Shown here: piece after piece, positions 1-9,293 of the stretch | Position numbering within the stretch: the first letter of the stretch is position 1 | Layout of the letters: every line of letters starts with the position of its first letter | Assembly (NCBI RefSeq): GCF_001429045.1 | Contig: NZ_LMHY01000001.1 | Span: 627,892 to 691,891 of the forward strand | Length of the DNA stretch: 64,000 bases | From: Pseudomonas sp. Root71 | Lineage (GTDB): Bacteria; Pseudomonadota; Gammaproteobacteria; Pseudomonadales; Pseudomonadaceae | Reading direction: 5' to 3' | Program-made: the position numbers and the translations under genes | Notes under the pieces: model-generated | What the model was told of the DNA's origin: nothing | What the model saw: the letters and a program-made list of their open reading frames with translations, nothing else | The model's database searches: none

Positions 1-1
1 G

Positions 2-46
2 CGTTTGCTGGATGCAAAGGAGTTTGTGGAGATACCAAATGAGTAA
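2..46 (+). CDS. 3' end of a RelE/HigB-type toxin gene (partial)
   Basis: Only the last 14 codons and a TAA stop fall inside the window, reading RLLDAKEFVEIPNE. The frame overlaps the start of the following antitoxin by 8 bases, with the antitoxin ATG at 39. This toxin-first overlapping layout is typical of RelE/HigB-type toxin-antitoxin pairs and is repeated at 15930-16593. The assignment rests on the layout and the acidic C-terminal tail; the catalytic part lies outside the window. It could be another small protein. Confidence 0.5.
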   Translation, partial: RLLDAKEFVEIPNE

Positions 47-359
47 AAAATTCAAAAGTGAGCTATCGGAATCGATCCACGAATCGGCCAGTGCCTTGTA
101 TGCCATAGGTGCAATCAGCAAAGCGACCATGCGTGAATTCGATGAATCCTGCCTTGCAAGGGTGCCGGATGCGATTCCCGCGCAGGAGATCAAGGCATTG
201 CGCGAGCGCAACAATGTCAGTCAACCTGTGTTTGCGCGCTACCTGAACACCAGTGCTTCCACGGTCAAGCAATGGGAAGCAGGGGATAAGCACCCCAGTG
301 GCATGGCGCTGAAGTTGCTGAGTATCGTGCGCAAACACGGTCTGGAGATACTCGCCTGA
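39..359 (+). CDS. HigA/XRE-type antitoxin and transcriptional regulator
   Basis: A 106-residue protein with a helix-turn-helix in its C-terminal half (about residues 52-95). The recognition region reads VSQPVFARYLNTSASTVKQW, followed by EAGDKHPSG, the usual XRE/YiaG arrangement. The N-terminal half is helical and probably binds the toxin. By analogy with HigA-like antitoxins it should neutralise the upstream RelE-type toxin and repress the shared promoter. The start at 39 is chosen over an in-frame start at 12 because it begins MSKKFKSEL, lies 17 bases after AAAGGAG (and follows GGAGA closely), and gives the overlapping toxin-antitoxin junction. Function is inferred from family and context. 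Confidence 0.8.
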   Translation: MSKKFKSELSESIHESASALYAIGAISKATMREFDESCLARVPDAIPAQEIKALRERNNVSQPVFARYLNTSASTVKQWEAGDKHPSGMALKLLSIVRKHGLEILA

Positions 360-442
360 GAAATCGGGCTGAACCCTGACAAACGGTACAGGTCGATTAG
401 CTGTAGGGCTCGAACGAGTCCACCCCAATCAGGAGCTGCCCC

Positions 443-601
443 ATGGACTTCATTCGCATCATCATCGCCATCCTGTTGCCGCCACTGGGTGTGTTTCTGC
501 AAGTAGGATTCGGCGGGGCGTTCTGGCTGAATATTCTGCTGACGTTGTGCGGTTACATTCCGGGGATCGTGCATGCGGTGTACATCATCGCCAAGCGCTG
601 A
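443..601 (+). CDS. YqaE/Pmp3 family small membrane protein
   Basis: A 52-residue hydrophobic protein beginning MDFIRIIIAILLPPLGVFLQ, with a second hydrophobic stretch around NILLTLCGYIPGIVHAVYII. Two membrane segments and the PPLGVF motif are the hallmark of the UPF0057/Pmp3 family. These are inner-membrane proteins often induced by salt, cold or general stress and thought to affect membrane potential. An AGGAG ribosome site at 431-435 precedes the ATG at a normal distance. Nothing links it to the neighbouring toxin-antitoxin pair. The molecular role of the family is not firmly established. Confidence 0.9.
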   Translation: MDFIRIIIAILLPPLGVFLQVGFGGAFWLNILLTLCGYIPGIVHAVYIIAKR

Positions 602-627
602 GTAGAACGTCGGCAGGTAGACCGCCT

Positions 628-646
628 TCGCGAGCAGGGCTCGCGA
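628..646. repeat. REP-like short inverted repeat
   Basis: TCGCGAGC (628-635) and GCTCGCGA (639-646) form an 8-bp stem around AGG. It resembles the core of the GTGGGAGC-type REP repeats seen elsewhere in the window, but lacks the GTGGGA head. It sits between the 3' ends of the convergent yqaE and pqqM genes. Confidence 0.5.
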
Positions 647-681
647 TTGAGGCGCCACCGTTTCGGCAATGAGCGCAGGCT

Positions 682-2508
682 TCAGTTCACTGAGTCCATC
701 ACCCGCCGATAAAACAACCACTCCTGCTCCAGCGCATGGGCCTGGTTACCGGCCTTGCGAAAGCCATGGCGTTCATCGGCGTAGTAATGCGCTTCGACCA
801 GGATACCGTTGTCTTGCAGCGCCGTGACCATGTCGCGGGTTTGTTGCGGGACGACCACGGCATCCAGTTCTCCTTGAAAGAAGATCATCGGCACGCGGAT
901 GTTGCCGGCATGCAGCAGCGGCGTGCGGGCGGCGTAGCGTTCGGCATCCAGTTGCGGATCGCCGATCAGCCAGTCCAGATAGTCGCTTTCGAATTTGTGG
1001 GTCGCGCGCCCCAGCGCCACCGGGTCGCTGACCCCATACAGGCTGGCGCCAGCGCGGAACACGTTGTGAAAAGCCAGGGCGCACAGGCTGGTATAGCCGC
1101 CAGCGCTGCCGCCGCGAATGAATGCCTTCTCGCCGTCGATCAAGCCACGGTCGTTGAGGTAACTCACCACGGCGCAAGCGTCTTGCACATCCACGTCGCC
1201 CCAACTCAGGTGCAGTGCCTGGCGATAGGCCCGGCCATAGCCGCTGCTGCCGCGGTAGTTGAGGTCGGCGACGGCGAAGCCCCGCTGTGCCCAGTACTGG
1301 ATACGCGGATCGAGCATCGGGTAGCACGCCGAGGTCGGGCCGCCATGGACGAACACCACCAATGGCGGTTTCGCCGCGCCGGTCATCGCCGGGTAGAAGA
1401 AGCCGTGGGCTTCGCCTGAGCCACTTGGGTAGCGCAAGGTTTGCGGGCGGCTGATCTGTTCGGGAGCAAGCGGTGCGATGCCGCCGGCCAGTACTTGCAC
1501 TTGCCGGCTCTGGCGGTCAATGGCGATGACGGCAGTTGAGCTGACGGGCGACGCCGCGATGCAATAGATGAACTGCTCATCCACGGCGAGATGGCGAAAG
1601 CGGCTGTAGTCGCCGGTGAAATCGGCGCTGGAATCGCCGCCTATGCCCAGTCGGCCAAAGCCACCCTCGGTCCAACTGGCCAGATAACTGTCGTCGCCCA
1701 GCGGCAACCAGGTGCTGCCGCCGAGTTGCCAAGGCGCGGGGCCGTGGTCGGCGGCCGCACTTGGCAATGGGCTCAAGCCTTTTTCAGTTTCTTTCCATGG
1801 CTGCCAGTAACCTGCGCGATCCGTCAGGCAATACAAGCGACCGTCGGCATCGAACCGCGGTTGTTGCACAGACTCTTGAACGCCGTCGCCGGCCACACAA
1901 CGAGCCTCGGCAAAGCCACCGTTGGCGAGGCCTTCAGCAACCATCAAACGTGTCGCTGTCCATGGCTGATCCGGACGACTCCACTCGATCCAGGCCAGGC
2001 GCCGGGCATCAGGGCTCAGCGTCGGCGCCGAGTAGAAATCAGCACCTTCGGCCAGCAGGTGACGTGCGCCATCCAACAGATCGATTGCCACCAGCCGGTG
2101 TTGATCGCGATGCTCCTCGACCGCCAGCACTTGTCCGTTGGCGAACTGCAGATCGCCATATCGGCACGCACCGGAGGTCAGCCTTTCGGGCGCTTCGTCT
2201 TGCAGTGATTGCCGATACAACTGCTGGTCGGCCTCGTTGACGAAAACGATACCGTCGTCCGTCAGACAAAACGCGCCGCCGCCATATTCGTACACCCGAC
2301 TGCGCGCGCTGAACCCCGGTGGCGTCAGGCATTTCGCTGCACCATCGCGCCAGTGCCAGATCCGGCACGCCGCGTCTTCGGGGCGGTACTCGTTCCAGAA
2401 CAGGCCCTGCCGCCCGACCTGCAGTTCGGCAAAGTCGATACCGGCGGCCACGGCTTTGGCAGCGCTGAAAGGTTCAGCTTTTGGCGATGAGGCGTGAGTT
2501 TCGTTCAT
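682..2508 (-). CDS. pqqM: S9 family (prolyl oligopeptidase-like) peptidase at the end of the pqq operon
   Basis: A 608-residue two-domain serine peptidase: an N-terminal beta-propeller-like half (about 1-350) and a C-terminal alpha/beta-hydrolase half. The nucleophile elbow GGSAGGYTS gives Ser near 468, with Asp near 547 (GELDAVV) and His near 579 (DERHGF). The oxyanion-side motif [11 protein letters not shown] is also present. No signal peptide is seen, so it is probably cytoplasmic. Its ATG at 2508 lies 35 bases inside the 3' end of pqqE, so the two genes are probably translationally coupled. In several fluorescent pseudomonads a gene in this position is named pqqM. Its role in PQQ formation is not established; trimming of PqqA or its fragments is a plausible inference. 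Confidence 0.85.
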   Translation of the reverse strand: MNETHASSPKAEPFSAAKAVAAGIDFAELQVGRQGLFWNEYRPEDAACRIWHWRDGAAKCLTPPGFSARSRVYEYGGGAFCLTDDGIVFVNEADQQLYRQSLQDEAPERLTSGACRYGDLQFANGQVLAVEEHRDQHRLVAIDLLDGARHLLAEGADFYSAPTLSPDARRLAWIEWSRPDQPWTATRLMVAEGLANGGFAEARCVAGDGVQESVQQPRFDADGRLYCLTDRAGYWQPWKETEKGLSPLPSAAADHGPAPWQLGGSTWLPLGDDSYLASWTEGGFGRLGIGGDSSADFTGDYSRFRHLAVDEQFIYCIAASPVSSTAVIAIDRQSRQVQVLAGGIAPLAPEQISRPQTLRYPSGSGEAHGFFYPAMTGAAKPPLVVFVHGGPTSACYPMLDPRIQYWAQRGFAVADLNYRGSSGYGRAYRQALHLSWGDVDVQDACAVVSYLNDRGLIDGEKAFIRGGSAGGYTSLCALAFHNVFRAGASLYGVSDPVALGRATHKFESDYLDWLIGDPQLDAERYAARTPLLHAGNIRVPMIFFQGELDAVVVPQQTRDMVTALQDNGILVEAHYYADERHGFRKAGNQAHALEQEWLFYRRVMDSVN

Positions 2509-3646
2509 TGCGAAAGGCCAGTTGGTCGATGGTCTGAGTGGCGCTCTCGGCTTCTTCGCGGGCCTTGAGGATCACGCCGTGTTGTGGCGACTTGCTGCAC
2601 ACCGGGTCGGCGTTGCTGGCGTCCCCCGTGAGCATGAACGCCTGGCAGCGGCAGCCGCCGAAGTCTTTTTCTTTCTCGTCACAAGAGCGGCACGGCTCGG
2701 GCATCCAGTCGTAACCGCGAAAGCGGTTGAAGCCGAACGAGTCATACCAGATGTGCTGCATGCTGTGGTCGCGCACGTTGGGAAATTGCACCGGCATCTG
2801 TCGGGCACCGTGACAGGGCAGGGCGGTTCCGTCTGGCGTGACCGTCAGAAAAATACTGCCCCAGCCATTCATGCAGGCTTTCGGGCGTTCTTCGTAATAG
2901 TCCGGCGTGACGAAAATCAGCTTGCACGGATGCCCTTCGGCTTCCAGTTTGGCGCGGTATTCGTTGGTAATGCGTTCGGCGCGCACCAGTTGTTCTTTGG
3001 TCGGCAAAAGCCCAACGCGATTGAGTTGCGCCCAGCCGTAGAACTGGCATGTGGCGAGCTCGACGAAGTCCGCCTCCAGGGCGATGCACAGCTCGATGAT
3101 GCGGTCGATCTGGTCGATGTTGTGCCGATGGGTGACGAAGTTCAGCACCATCGGATAGCCGTGGGCTTTCACCGCCCGGGCCATTTCCAGTTTCTGCGCG
3201 AAGGCCTTTTTCGAACCGGCCAGCAGATTGTTCACCTGCTCGTCGCTGGCCTGGAAACTGATCTGGATGTGATCGAGCCCGGCCTTCTTGAAGTCGCTGA
3301 TTTTCTGCTCGGTGAGGCCGATGCCGGAGGTGATCAGGTTGGTGTAGAAACCCAGCTTTCGGGCCTCGGCAATCAACTCGGCGAGGTCCTGACGCACCAG
3401 CGGCTCGCCACCGGAAAAGCCCAGTTGCGCCGCGCCCATTTCCCGCGCTTCGCGAAACACCTTGAGCCACTGCTCGGTGCTCAGCTCTTTGCCTTGCTCG
3501 GCGAAATCCAGCGGGTTGGAGCAATACGGGCATTGCAGCGGGCAGCGATAGGTCAGCTCGGCCAGCAGCCACAGCGGCAGGCCGATTTCAGGTTTGGGCG
3601 GTACTTGCACCGATGAATCAGGCAAGTTCGATCCAGTGCTGCGCAC
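2474..3646 (-). CDS. pqqE: PqqA peptide cyclase, radical SAM enzyme PqqE
   Basis: PqqE makes the carbon-carbon bond between Glu and Tyr of PqqA while that peptide is held by PqqD. From the GTG at 3646 the product is 390 residues. The radical SAM cluster motif RCPLQCPYC has cysteines at 35, 39 and 42, followed by [10 protein letters not shown]. The C-terminal SPASM region supplies the auxiliary-cluster cysteines ([41 protein letters not shown]). The open frame continues upstream to 3751, but that part lies inside pqqD and reads as low-complexity Ser-rich sequence, so it is rejected. GTG 3646 overlaps the pqqD end by 29 bases; a GTG at 3610 is a less likely alternative. Confidence 0.96.
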   Translation of the reverse strand: MRSTGSNLPDSSVQVPPKPEIGLPLWLLAELTYRCPLQCPYCSNPLDFAEQGKELSTEQWLKVFREAREMGAAQLGFSGGEPLVRQDLAELIAEARKLGFYTNLITSGIGLTEQKISDFKKAGLDHIQISFQASDEQVNNLLAGSKKAFAQKLEMARAVKAHGYPMVLNFVTHRHNIDQIDRIIELCIALEADFVELATCQFYGWAQLNRVGLLPTKEQLVRAERITNEYRAKLEAEGHPCKLIFVTPDYYEERPKACMNGWGSIFLTVTPDGTALPCHGARQMPVQFPNVRDHSMQHIWYDSFGFNRFRGYDWMPEPCRSCDEKEKDFGGCRCQAFMLTGDASNADPVCSKSPQHGVILKAREEAESATQTIDQLAFRNERNSRLIAKS

Positions 3647-3893
3647 GGGCAACCTCCATGAATTGCTCGATGTCGTCACCGAGCTCGGGCACGCCAGGGA
3701 ACTGCTGATCGAGCTCATTGATGATGGCCGCGACATCCCGTTCACCGTCAATCAAACCGCCGATCAGCGCGGCACTTTCGTTGAGCTTGATCATGCCTTC
3801 CGGGTACAGCAGCACATGGCCTTTTTGCGCCGGTTCGTACTGGAAGCGATAGCCAGGGCGCCAGGTCGGGGTCTTGCTGCGATCGAAACTCAT
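3618..3893 (-). CDS. pqqD: PQQ biosynthesis peptide chaperone PqqD
   Basis: A 91-residue small chaperone that binds the PqqA precursor peptide and presents it to the radical SAM enzyme PqqE. The sequence begins [20 protein letters not shown] and contains the family's [20 protein letters not shown] segment. The ATG at 3893 overlaps the pqqC stop in a 4-base ATGA junction, so an upstream extension to 3992 is ignored. It sits between pqqC and pqqE in the standard operon order. Confidence 0.96.
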   Translation of the reverse strand: MSFDRSKTPTWRPGYRFQYEPAQKGHVLLYPEGMIKLNESAALIGGLIDGERDVAAIINELDQQFPGVPELGDDIEQFMEVARAQHWIELA

Positions 3894-4642
3894 AAGGTGA
3901 TTCCTTTGTGCCAGACCCGTTCCCCGGTCACGCTGTGGTACGGCGGGCGTTTCAGTTCGTAGGCCATGCTCATGGCATCGAGCATGCTCCAAAGAATGTC
4001 CAGTTTGAACTGGAGAATTTCCAGCATGCGCTCCTGGCCTTCACGGGTGGTGTAGTGCTGCAGCGTGATCGCCAGACCATGCTCGACATCACGCCGTGCC
4101 TGGCCCAGGCGCGTGCGGAAATACTCGTAGCCGGCCGGGTCGATCCACGGGTAATGCTGGGGCCAGCTGTCCAGGCGCGACTGGTGGATCTGCGGGGCGA
4201 ACAGTTCGGTCAGCGAGCTGCTTGCGGCTTCCTGCCAACTGGCGCGGCGGGCGAAATTGACATAGGCGTCCACGGCGAAGCGCACGCCGGGCAACACCAG
4301 TTCCTGGGAGCGCAGTTGGTCCGGGTCGAGGCCCACGGCCTGGCCCAGGCGCAGCCAGGCTTCGATGCCGCCGTCTTCACCGGGCGCACCGTCGTGGTCG
4401 AGCAGGCGCTGAATCCATTCGCGGCGGATCTCGCGGTCAGGGCAGTTGGCGAGGATCGCCGCGTCCTTCAGGGGGATGTTCACCTGATAGTAGAAACGGT
4501 TGGCGACCCAGCCCTGGATCTGTTCGCGGGTGGCCCGGCCTTCATACATCGCCACGTGATAGGGGTGATGGATGTGGTAATAGGCGCCCTTGGCGCGCAG
4601 GGCCGCTTCGAATTCGGCGGGGGACATTGGGGTGTCGGTCAT
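3890..4642 (-). CDS. pqqC: Pyrroloquinoline-quinone synthase PqqC
   Basis: PqqC catalyses the final cofactor-free oxidation and ring closure to PQQ. The 250-residue protein starts [20 protein letters not shown] and is all-helical (heme-oxygenase-like fold). It carries conserved segments [35 protein letters not shown] and LLDHDG. The ATG at 4642 is used; an open frame runs upstream to 4804, but it crosses a REP repeat and is not coding. About 150 bases separate it from pqqB and hold a REP pair. Confidence 0.96.
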   Translation of the reverse strand: MTDTPMSPAEFEAALRAKGAYYHIHHPYHVAMYEGRATREQIQGWVANRFYYQVNIPLKDAAILANCPDREIRREWIQRLLDHDGAPGEDGGIEAWLRLGQAVGLDPDQLRSQELVLPGVRFAVDAYVNFARRASWQEAASSSLTELFAPQIHQSRLDSWPQHYPWIDPAGYEYFRTRLGQARRDVEHGLAITLQHYTTREGQERMLEILQFKLDILWSMLDAMSMAYELKRPPYHSVTGERVWHKGITL

Positions 4643-4714
4643 TGCGGTTCTCCGGTGTACAACCGTTGAAATCTTGGGTGTCTGGTCGGACGCTTTCGCG
4701 GCGGTGCGGCGATC

Positions 4715-4784
4715 CGAGAAGCCCGCTCCCACAGGGGTTGTGTACGCCACAGATCCAATGTGGGAGCGGGCTTGCCCGCGAAGG
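4715..4784. repeat. REP inverted pair (GTGGGAGCGGGC type)
   Basis: AAGCCCGCTCCCACA (4719-4733) and its reverse complement (4759-4773) form a 15-bp inverted pair around about 25 bases, followed by the usual GCCCGCGA tail. It lies inside the pqq operon between pqqB and pqqC, where the hairpin could affect transcript stability. Confidence 0.85.
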
Positions 4785-4793
4785 GGCCCTCCG

Positions 4794-5705
4794 CTACAAC
4801 ACAATACTCATGCCGTCATACGCCACTTCAACCTGGCGCCGATCCAGCTCCGCCCGTTCCGACGAATCCTCATCAAGAATCGGGTTGGTATTGTTGATGT
4901 GGATAAGTACTTTGCGCTGGTTGGGCAGTTGCTCAAGCACTTCAAGCATGCCACCGGGGCCGTTCTGCGCCAGATGGCCCATCTCGCGACCGGTGCGGGT
5001 GCCGACGCCGCGACGCTGCATTTCATCGTCATCCCACAGCGTGCCGTCGACCAGCAGGCAATCGCTGCCAGCCATGATTTCCAGAAGCTCTGCATCCACC
5101 TTGCCCAGGCCCGGTGCGTAGAACAGTTTGCCGCCGGTGTTGAGGTCTTCGATGATCAGGCCGATGTTGTCGCCCGGATGCGGGTCGAAGCGATGTGGCG
5201 AGTAGGGCGGCGCGGCACTGCGCAAAGGCAGCGGGGTGAAGCGCAAATTCGGGCAGGCCGGTACGCTGAAGCTTTGATCGAGTTCGATCCGGTTCCAGGT
5301 CAGCCCGCCATTCCAGTGGTTGAGCATGGTGAACAGCGGGAAACCGGTGCTCAGGTCTTCGTGGACCATGTCGGTGCACCAGACCTGATGCGGGCAGCCT
5401 TCGCGCAGCATGAGCAGGCCGGTGGTGTGGTCGATCTGGCTGTCCATCAGGATGATCGCGCCGATCCCGGTATCGCGCAGGGCGCGGCCCGGCTGCATCG
5501 GGGCGAAGCTCTGGAGTTGGGCGCGGATATCCGGGGAAGTGTTGCAAAGCACCCAGTTCACGCCGTCGTCGGAAATCGCGATGGACGATTGCGTCCGCGC
5601 CTTGGCCCGCAGGCTGCCGTTGCGAAATCCCGCGCAGTTCACGCAGTTGCAGTTCCACTGGGGGAAGCCGCCGCCAGCAGCGGAACCTAGAATCTGGACA
5701 AACAT
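4794..5705 (-). CDS. pqqB: PQQ biosynthesis protein PqqB
   Basis: A 303-residue metallo-beta-lactamase-fold protein beginning [20 protein letters not shown], with [12 protein letters not shown] near the N-terminus. Work on PqqB shows it hydroxylates the cross-linked Glu-Tyr intermediate; older papers proposed a transport role. Conserved pieces visible are [26 protein letters not shown] and [13 protein letters not shown]. It is the first gene after the hairpin that separates it from pqqA. Confidence 0.96.
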   Translation of the reverse strand: MFVQILGSAAGGGFPQWNCNCVNCAGFRNGSLRAKARTQSSIAISDDGVNWVLCNTSPDIRAQLQSFAPMQPGRALRDTGIGAIILMDSQIDHTTGLLMLREGCPHQVWCTDMVHEDLSTGFPLFTMLNHWNGGLTWNRIELDQSFSVPACPNLRFTPLPLRSAAPPYSPHRFDPHPGDNIGLIIEDLNTGGKLFYAPGLGKVDAELLEIMAGSDCLLVDGTLWDDDEMQRRGVGTRTGREMGHLAQNGPGGMLEVLEQLPNQRKVLIHINNTNPILDEDSSERAELDRRQVEVAYDGMSIVL

Positions 5706-5730
5706 GGACGCTCCATCATTTCAACGCTGA

Positions 5731-5759
5731 AAATAAAACGCCTCGGATAACCGAGGCGT
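5731..5759 (-). terminator. Terminator-like hairpin between pqqA and pqqB
   Basis: ACGCCTCGG (5738-5746) and CCGAGGCGT (5751-5759) form a perfect 9-bp stem with a four-base loop. Read on the minus strand, the stem is followed by TTTTATTT. This is the form of an intrinsic terminator, placed about 30 bases after the pqqA stop and before pqqB. It could let pqqA, whose product is consumed one peptide per cofactor, be transcribed more than the enzyme genes. Confidence 0.8.
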
Positions 5760-5786
5760 TGTGCTGCATCTCTGTCAAAGCTGAGA

Positions 5787-5861
5787 TTAGCGGCTTGCGA
5801 AGTACATGGTGACTTCAAAGCCAATACGCAGGTCGGTGTAGGCAGGTTTGGTCCAGGCCAT
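5787..5861 (-). CDS. pqqA: PQQ precursor peptide PqqA
   Basis: A 24-residue ribosomal peptide, too short for usual gene finders, starting MAWTKPAYTDL. Glu16 and Tyr20 in the EVTMY motif are the residues joined and converted into PQQ. A strong GAGGAG ribosome site lies 8-9 bases before the ATG. It lies between pqqF and pqqB in the standard order and is followed by a terminator-like hairpin. Confidence 0.97.
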   Translation of the reverse strand: MAWTKPAYTDLRIGFEVTMYFASR

Positions 5862-6018
5862 AAATTGAACTCCTCAGGTAGGGTGGGACAGCGCTATCTA
5901 TAGGTATAGTCCACCTCAAGTCAGAGATGTTCCAGATAGTTAGGTTGCTATGTTACTCAAAATTTCAAAGAAATTGCCCGTGAAACTTTGAGAAAGCTCC
6001 TTGCAGCCCCGGTAATGA
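5862..6018 (-). promoter_or_regulatory. pqqF-pqqA intergenic region, probable pqqA promoter
   Basis: 157 non-coding bases upstream of pqqA. Two symmetric sequences are visible. CTATA-GG-TATAG lies at 5898-5909, about 37 bases before the pqqA ATG. A 12-base inverted repeat with one mismatch has arms CTCAAAATTTCA (5956-5967) and TGAAACTTTGAG (5981-5992). The second could be an operator or a weak hairpin after pqqF. I could not assign -35/-10 boxes with confidence. Confidence 0.5.
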
Positions 6019-8448
6019 TCATTTTGCCGCTTGCCATGGCGCGCCTGGCGAAGCGCTGTTGGCAAGGCACAGCCAGCCGCCTTCGGCCTGATTCAGGCGT
6101 TGGGCCGCAGCCAGTAGAGCGGTCCGGTCAATGCGCACTATGGCCTCGGGCAATTGCGTCAGATAATCCGACGAACGGCCGGCCAGCTTGCCCTGCCAAA
6201 GCAATTCGGCCGCTTGCGCCGTAGTGAGCGCAGCGCTGGAAAACTGATCCGCCAGGGCCTGGCGTTGAGCGTTGAAGCTAGTGTCGTCGAGTGCGTGGAT
6301 CAGTTCCGGCAATCGATTCAGGAATTGCTCGGTGTGTTGCAGCAGCTCCACCGGCGCAACGCTTGGCGATTGCACGCCGAACAGCAACCCGGTTTGTCCG
6401 TGAATCTGCCGCAGGGCGCTGAACACCGCATAGCCGAGTTGCAGTTCCACCCGCAGGCGTTGGTAGAACGGCGTCTGACAGACATGCGCGAGCAAACGCC
6501 ATGCAATTTCGTCGGCCAATTCCTGGGTGGCTGTCGGACAGAACAGCAGCAACGCGTGCTCGCTGGAGGCGGTATCGACATTGCTCCACAGGTGCTGTGC
6601 AAGGATAGAAGAGCGCGGCGTCAGTTGATTGTCCGGCGTGCCGGGTATGCGGCTCAAGGCCAGTCCCATGGCTGCCTGAGCCTGAGCCGATAACCCGATG
6701 GCCAGCCCATCCCAGCGCGCACTCGACCAGAGTGGCTGCACGTCGTCCGAGTTCGCGGTGTGCCCGAGGCAGTGATCGGGCAATGCCTTGAGCAGTTGTC
6801 GAATCGGAATCAACGCAACGCTGGTCGATTCGGCTTGTGAGACAGCGGCATCGGGTTTTGTCAGTTCTTTGAGCACATGCTCCAGGACGCTGGGCATCGG
6901 CTCCTGTAGCCCGTTCAGTTTGAGCAGCCATTCGTTGCCCGACGCACTGAAGGAAATATCCACACCAGCCTGGCGCGCGTCTTCGCGCAACGGTTGCAGG
7001 TGGTTTTCCAGCCGTGATTGAAGCTGGCTGCCGGGGGCCGGGTCCAGACGCCAGCGCAGATAAATCGCACCTTCAGCATCGTTGTCCGGCCATGCCTGAC
7101 TGAACTGCATCGGCGAGCGTTCACGACGGCTGCGCGAGCGATCCTGGGCAAACGTGCGCAGGCCACGGTGGGCGCTGGTCTGGCCGCGAATCAATCCGGC
7201 GTTAGGTGTTGGTGCTTCGGCGCACAGGAACGGATTAGGTTCTGGCAATTGCCATGGGCCGTTGAAGTTATCCACAGCGCCGATTTGTTGAAGGATTTGC
7301 TTGAGGGCTGTTACACCCGGTTCGGATAACCCGACTTCGCGTTGTTCGCTGTCCAGGCGGGCCAGTTGCAAGGCACTGCTGATTTGCTGCTGGCGCTGGA
7401 GCAGGGTGGCGTACTCTTCGCGCAATCGGTTCCAGTCTTGCTCGGCAAAGAAACCGAGCCAGTCCAGCAGGCGTCCGCGGATGCCTGTTGCCGAGACTGT
7501 GGCAGGCAGGGTGAATTCGATATGAAGCAAGGCTTGCCCGGCGAACTGGTACAGCGGCTGGGCTTTCAGGTGATCGGCCAGCCCGCGCTCGCGCAGGTCC
7601 GCCAACAAGCCGCCGGGTTTTACCTGGTTCAGCCAATGGCACAGGAACGCCAACGCTTCGGCAGAGTTGTCAGGCAGTGTTTCGAGGGCAAACAGCAGGT
7701 CCAGACGTCGTTCGTCAGCCTGTTGATAACTTTTATCTGGCGCATCCATCAGCGGTATCGGCGCTTGCTGCGTGACTGTTTCGCCTTTGGCAATGACGCT
7801 GCCAAAGGCTTCTGCCATCGCTTTCAATTCATCGAGGCCCTGCGGTCCGGCCAGGCTCAGGGTCATTTGCCCGGTCTGGTAATAGCGCTGATAAAAACCC
7901 TGCAGCGCCTGCTGAAACTCCGGTTGTTGCAGTGGCAGACTGTCGCGATTGCCAGCATGAAAACCCCTTAGCGGATGAGCCTCGGCCAGTCCATTGAACA
8001 GCGCAAACTGCTGCTGCGCCTCGGCATCCTGCGACCAGGCGACAAACTCCGCCTGCAACACTTCCCGTTCCCGCTGCTGGTCGTCCGGATTCATACGCGG
8101 ATGGGCGAGCATGTCTGACAAACGCTCAAGCCCACCGGCAAACGCCTGGGGCGGCAGTTCGAAAAAGTAGTCTGTGGTGCGTTCGCTGGTCCGCGCGTTT
8201 ACCTGGCCGCCATGACTCTGGACGTAGGCCATCAACCCTTGCCCGGCAGGAAAACGCTCAGTCCCCAGAAACAGCAAATGCTCAAGAAAATGCGCCAGGC
8301 CAGGCCACGCCAGCGGCACATCATGGCTACCCGCGGCGACCCGTAACGCTGCTGCGCAACGCTTCAAATTCGGGGCATGACGCAGCGTCACCCGCAGGCC
8401 GTTGGCCAGGGTTTCAGTGTGGGGGCGAAGGGGATTCAACGCGGGCAT
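6019..8448 (-). CDS. pqqF: PQQ biosynthesis M16 zinc protease PqqF
   Basis: A pitrilysin/insulinase-type peptidase of 809 residues, proposed to cut the modified PqqA peptide. The inverted zinc motif HFLEH lies at residues 53-57, in WPGLAHFLEHLLFLGTERFP, followed by GGQVNARTSERTTDYFFELP. The second, inactive M16 repeat fills the C-terminal half. The ATG at 8448 is preferred because GGAAG lies 5 bases upstream; a GTG at 8454 would add two residues. It is the first gene of the minus-strand pqq cluster, upstream of pqqA. Confidence 0.94.
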   Translation of the reverse strand: MPALNPLRPHTETLANGLRVTLRHAPNLKRCAAALRVAAGSHDVPLAWPGLAHFLEHLLFLGTERFPAGQGLMAYVQSHGGQVNARTSERTTDYFFELPPQAFAGGLERLSDMLAHPRMNPDDQQREREVLQAEFVAWSQDAEAQQQFALFNGLAEAHPLRGFHAGNRDSLPLQQPEFQQALQGFYQRYYQTGQMTLSLAGPQGLDELKAMAEAFGSVIAKGETVTQQAPIPLMDAPDKSYQQADERRLDLLFALETLPDNSAEALAFLCHWLNQVKPGGLLADLRERGLADHLKAQPLYQFAGQALLHIEFTLPATVSATGIRGRLLDWLGFFAEQDWNRLREEYATLLQRQQQISSALQLARLDSEQREVGLSEPGVTALKQILQQIGAVDNFNGPWQLPEPNPFLCAEAPTPNAGLIRGQTSAHRGLRTFAQDRSRSRRERSPMQFSQAWPDNDAEGAIYLRWRLDPAPGSQLQSRLENHLQPLREDARQAGVDISFSASGNEWLLKLNGLQEPMPSVLEHVLKELTKPDAAVSQAESTSVALIPIRQLLKALPDHCLGHTANSDDVQPLWSSARWDGLAIGLSAQAQAAMGLALSRIPGTPDNQLTPRSSILAQHLWSNVDTASSEHALLLFCPTATQELADEIAWRLLAHVCQTPFYQRLRVELQLGYAVFSALRQIHGQTGLLFGVQSPSVAPVELLQHTEQFLNRLPELIHALDDTSFNAQRQALADQFSSAALTTAQAAELLWQGKLAGRSSDYLTQLPEAIVRIDRTALLAAAQRLNQAEGGWLCLANSASPGAPWQAAK

Positions 8449-8486
8449 GGGCACTTCCAGAACAGTGAAGTGCCAATGCTAGCGGA

Positions 8487-9281
8487 TTAGGACTTGTTCA
8501 GCTCGCCGTAAAGCTCGGGACGACGATCGATCAGGTAGCGATTGGCGGCGCGGGAGTCGACCATCAACTGTCGATCCAGCTCGCCGACGATCAATGCTTC
8601 ATCAAGGCCTGCCTGAGCGATGCGGCTGCCATCCGGCGCAGCGATGCTGCTTTGACCGCAATAGTGGATATCGCCTTCATGGCCGCAGTAGTTGGCGTAA
8701 GCCACATAACATTGGTTTTCGAAGGCGCGGGAACGCACGGTGACATCGGCGACGAAATCGAACGGAATCATGTTCGCGGTCGGCACCAGGATCAGTTCGG
8801 CACCGGCCAGGGCCAGGCGTCGGGCGTTTTCCGGAAACTCCAGGTCGTAGCAGATCAGGAAGCCGAGTTTCCAGCCGTTGAGTTCAACGACGGGAAACTC
8901 ATCGGAACCTGCACTGAACATCGAGTGATCCAGATCGCCGAACAGATGGGTCTTGCGGTAATTGCAGATGCGCTCGCCGTTAGCGTCGATCAACTGCACG
9001 GCGTTGTAGATCTGCCCGTCCTCGGTGCGCTCGGGATAGCCATACAAAATGGCGATCCCGGCAGTCTTGGCAATGCGCGCAATCTGCTGTGCCGACTCAC
9101 CGTTATGCACCTCCGCCAGCACGCTGACGGCATCGACGCCGATGTTGTAGCCGGTCAGGAACATCTCCGGCAGCACCAGCAGGTCGGCGCCTTTGGCTTC
9201 CAGCGCCAACTGATGCAGGCGTTGCAGGTTGCCAGCGACGTCCAGAGGCAGCGGCGGACATTGGTAAAGGGCTACGCGCAT
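8487..9281 (-). CDS. davA: 5-aminopentanamidase (delta-aminovaleramidase) DavA
   Basis: A 264-residue nitrilase-superfamily amidase that hydrolyses 5-aminopentanamide to 5-aminovalerate and ammonia. The catalytic triad is visible: Glu39 (VLPEMFLTGYN), Lys110 (YRKTHLF) and Cys144 (FLICYDLEFPE). It lies 12 bases after davB on the same strand, giving the davBA operon of the lysine aminovalerate pathway. A GAGGAATCC ribosome site precedes the ATG. Substrate is assigned from the davB partner and from matching gene order in P. putida; other carbon-nitrogen hydrolases look similar. Confidence 0.9.
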   Translation of the reverse strand: MRVALYQCPPLPLDVAGNLQRLHQLALEAKGADLLVLPEMFLTGYNIGVDAVSVLAEVHNGESAQQIARIAKTAGIAILYGYPERTEDGQIYNAVQLIDANGERICNYRKTHLFGDLDHSMFSAGSDEFPVVELNGWKLGFLICYDLEFPENARRLALAGAELILVPTANMIPFDFVADVTVRSRAFENQCYVAYANYCGHEGDIHYCGQSSIAAPDGSRIAQAGLDEALIVGELDRQLMVDSRAANRYLIDRRPELYGELNKS

Positions 9282-9293
9282 TTCGGATTCCTC

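Noticed and set aside
3647..3751. N-terminal extension of pqqE
   Set aside because: The extra 35 codons lie inside pqqD and read as Ser-rich low complexity; known PqqE proteins start near the [18 protein letters not shown] region.
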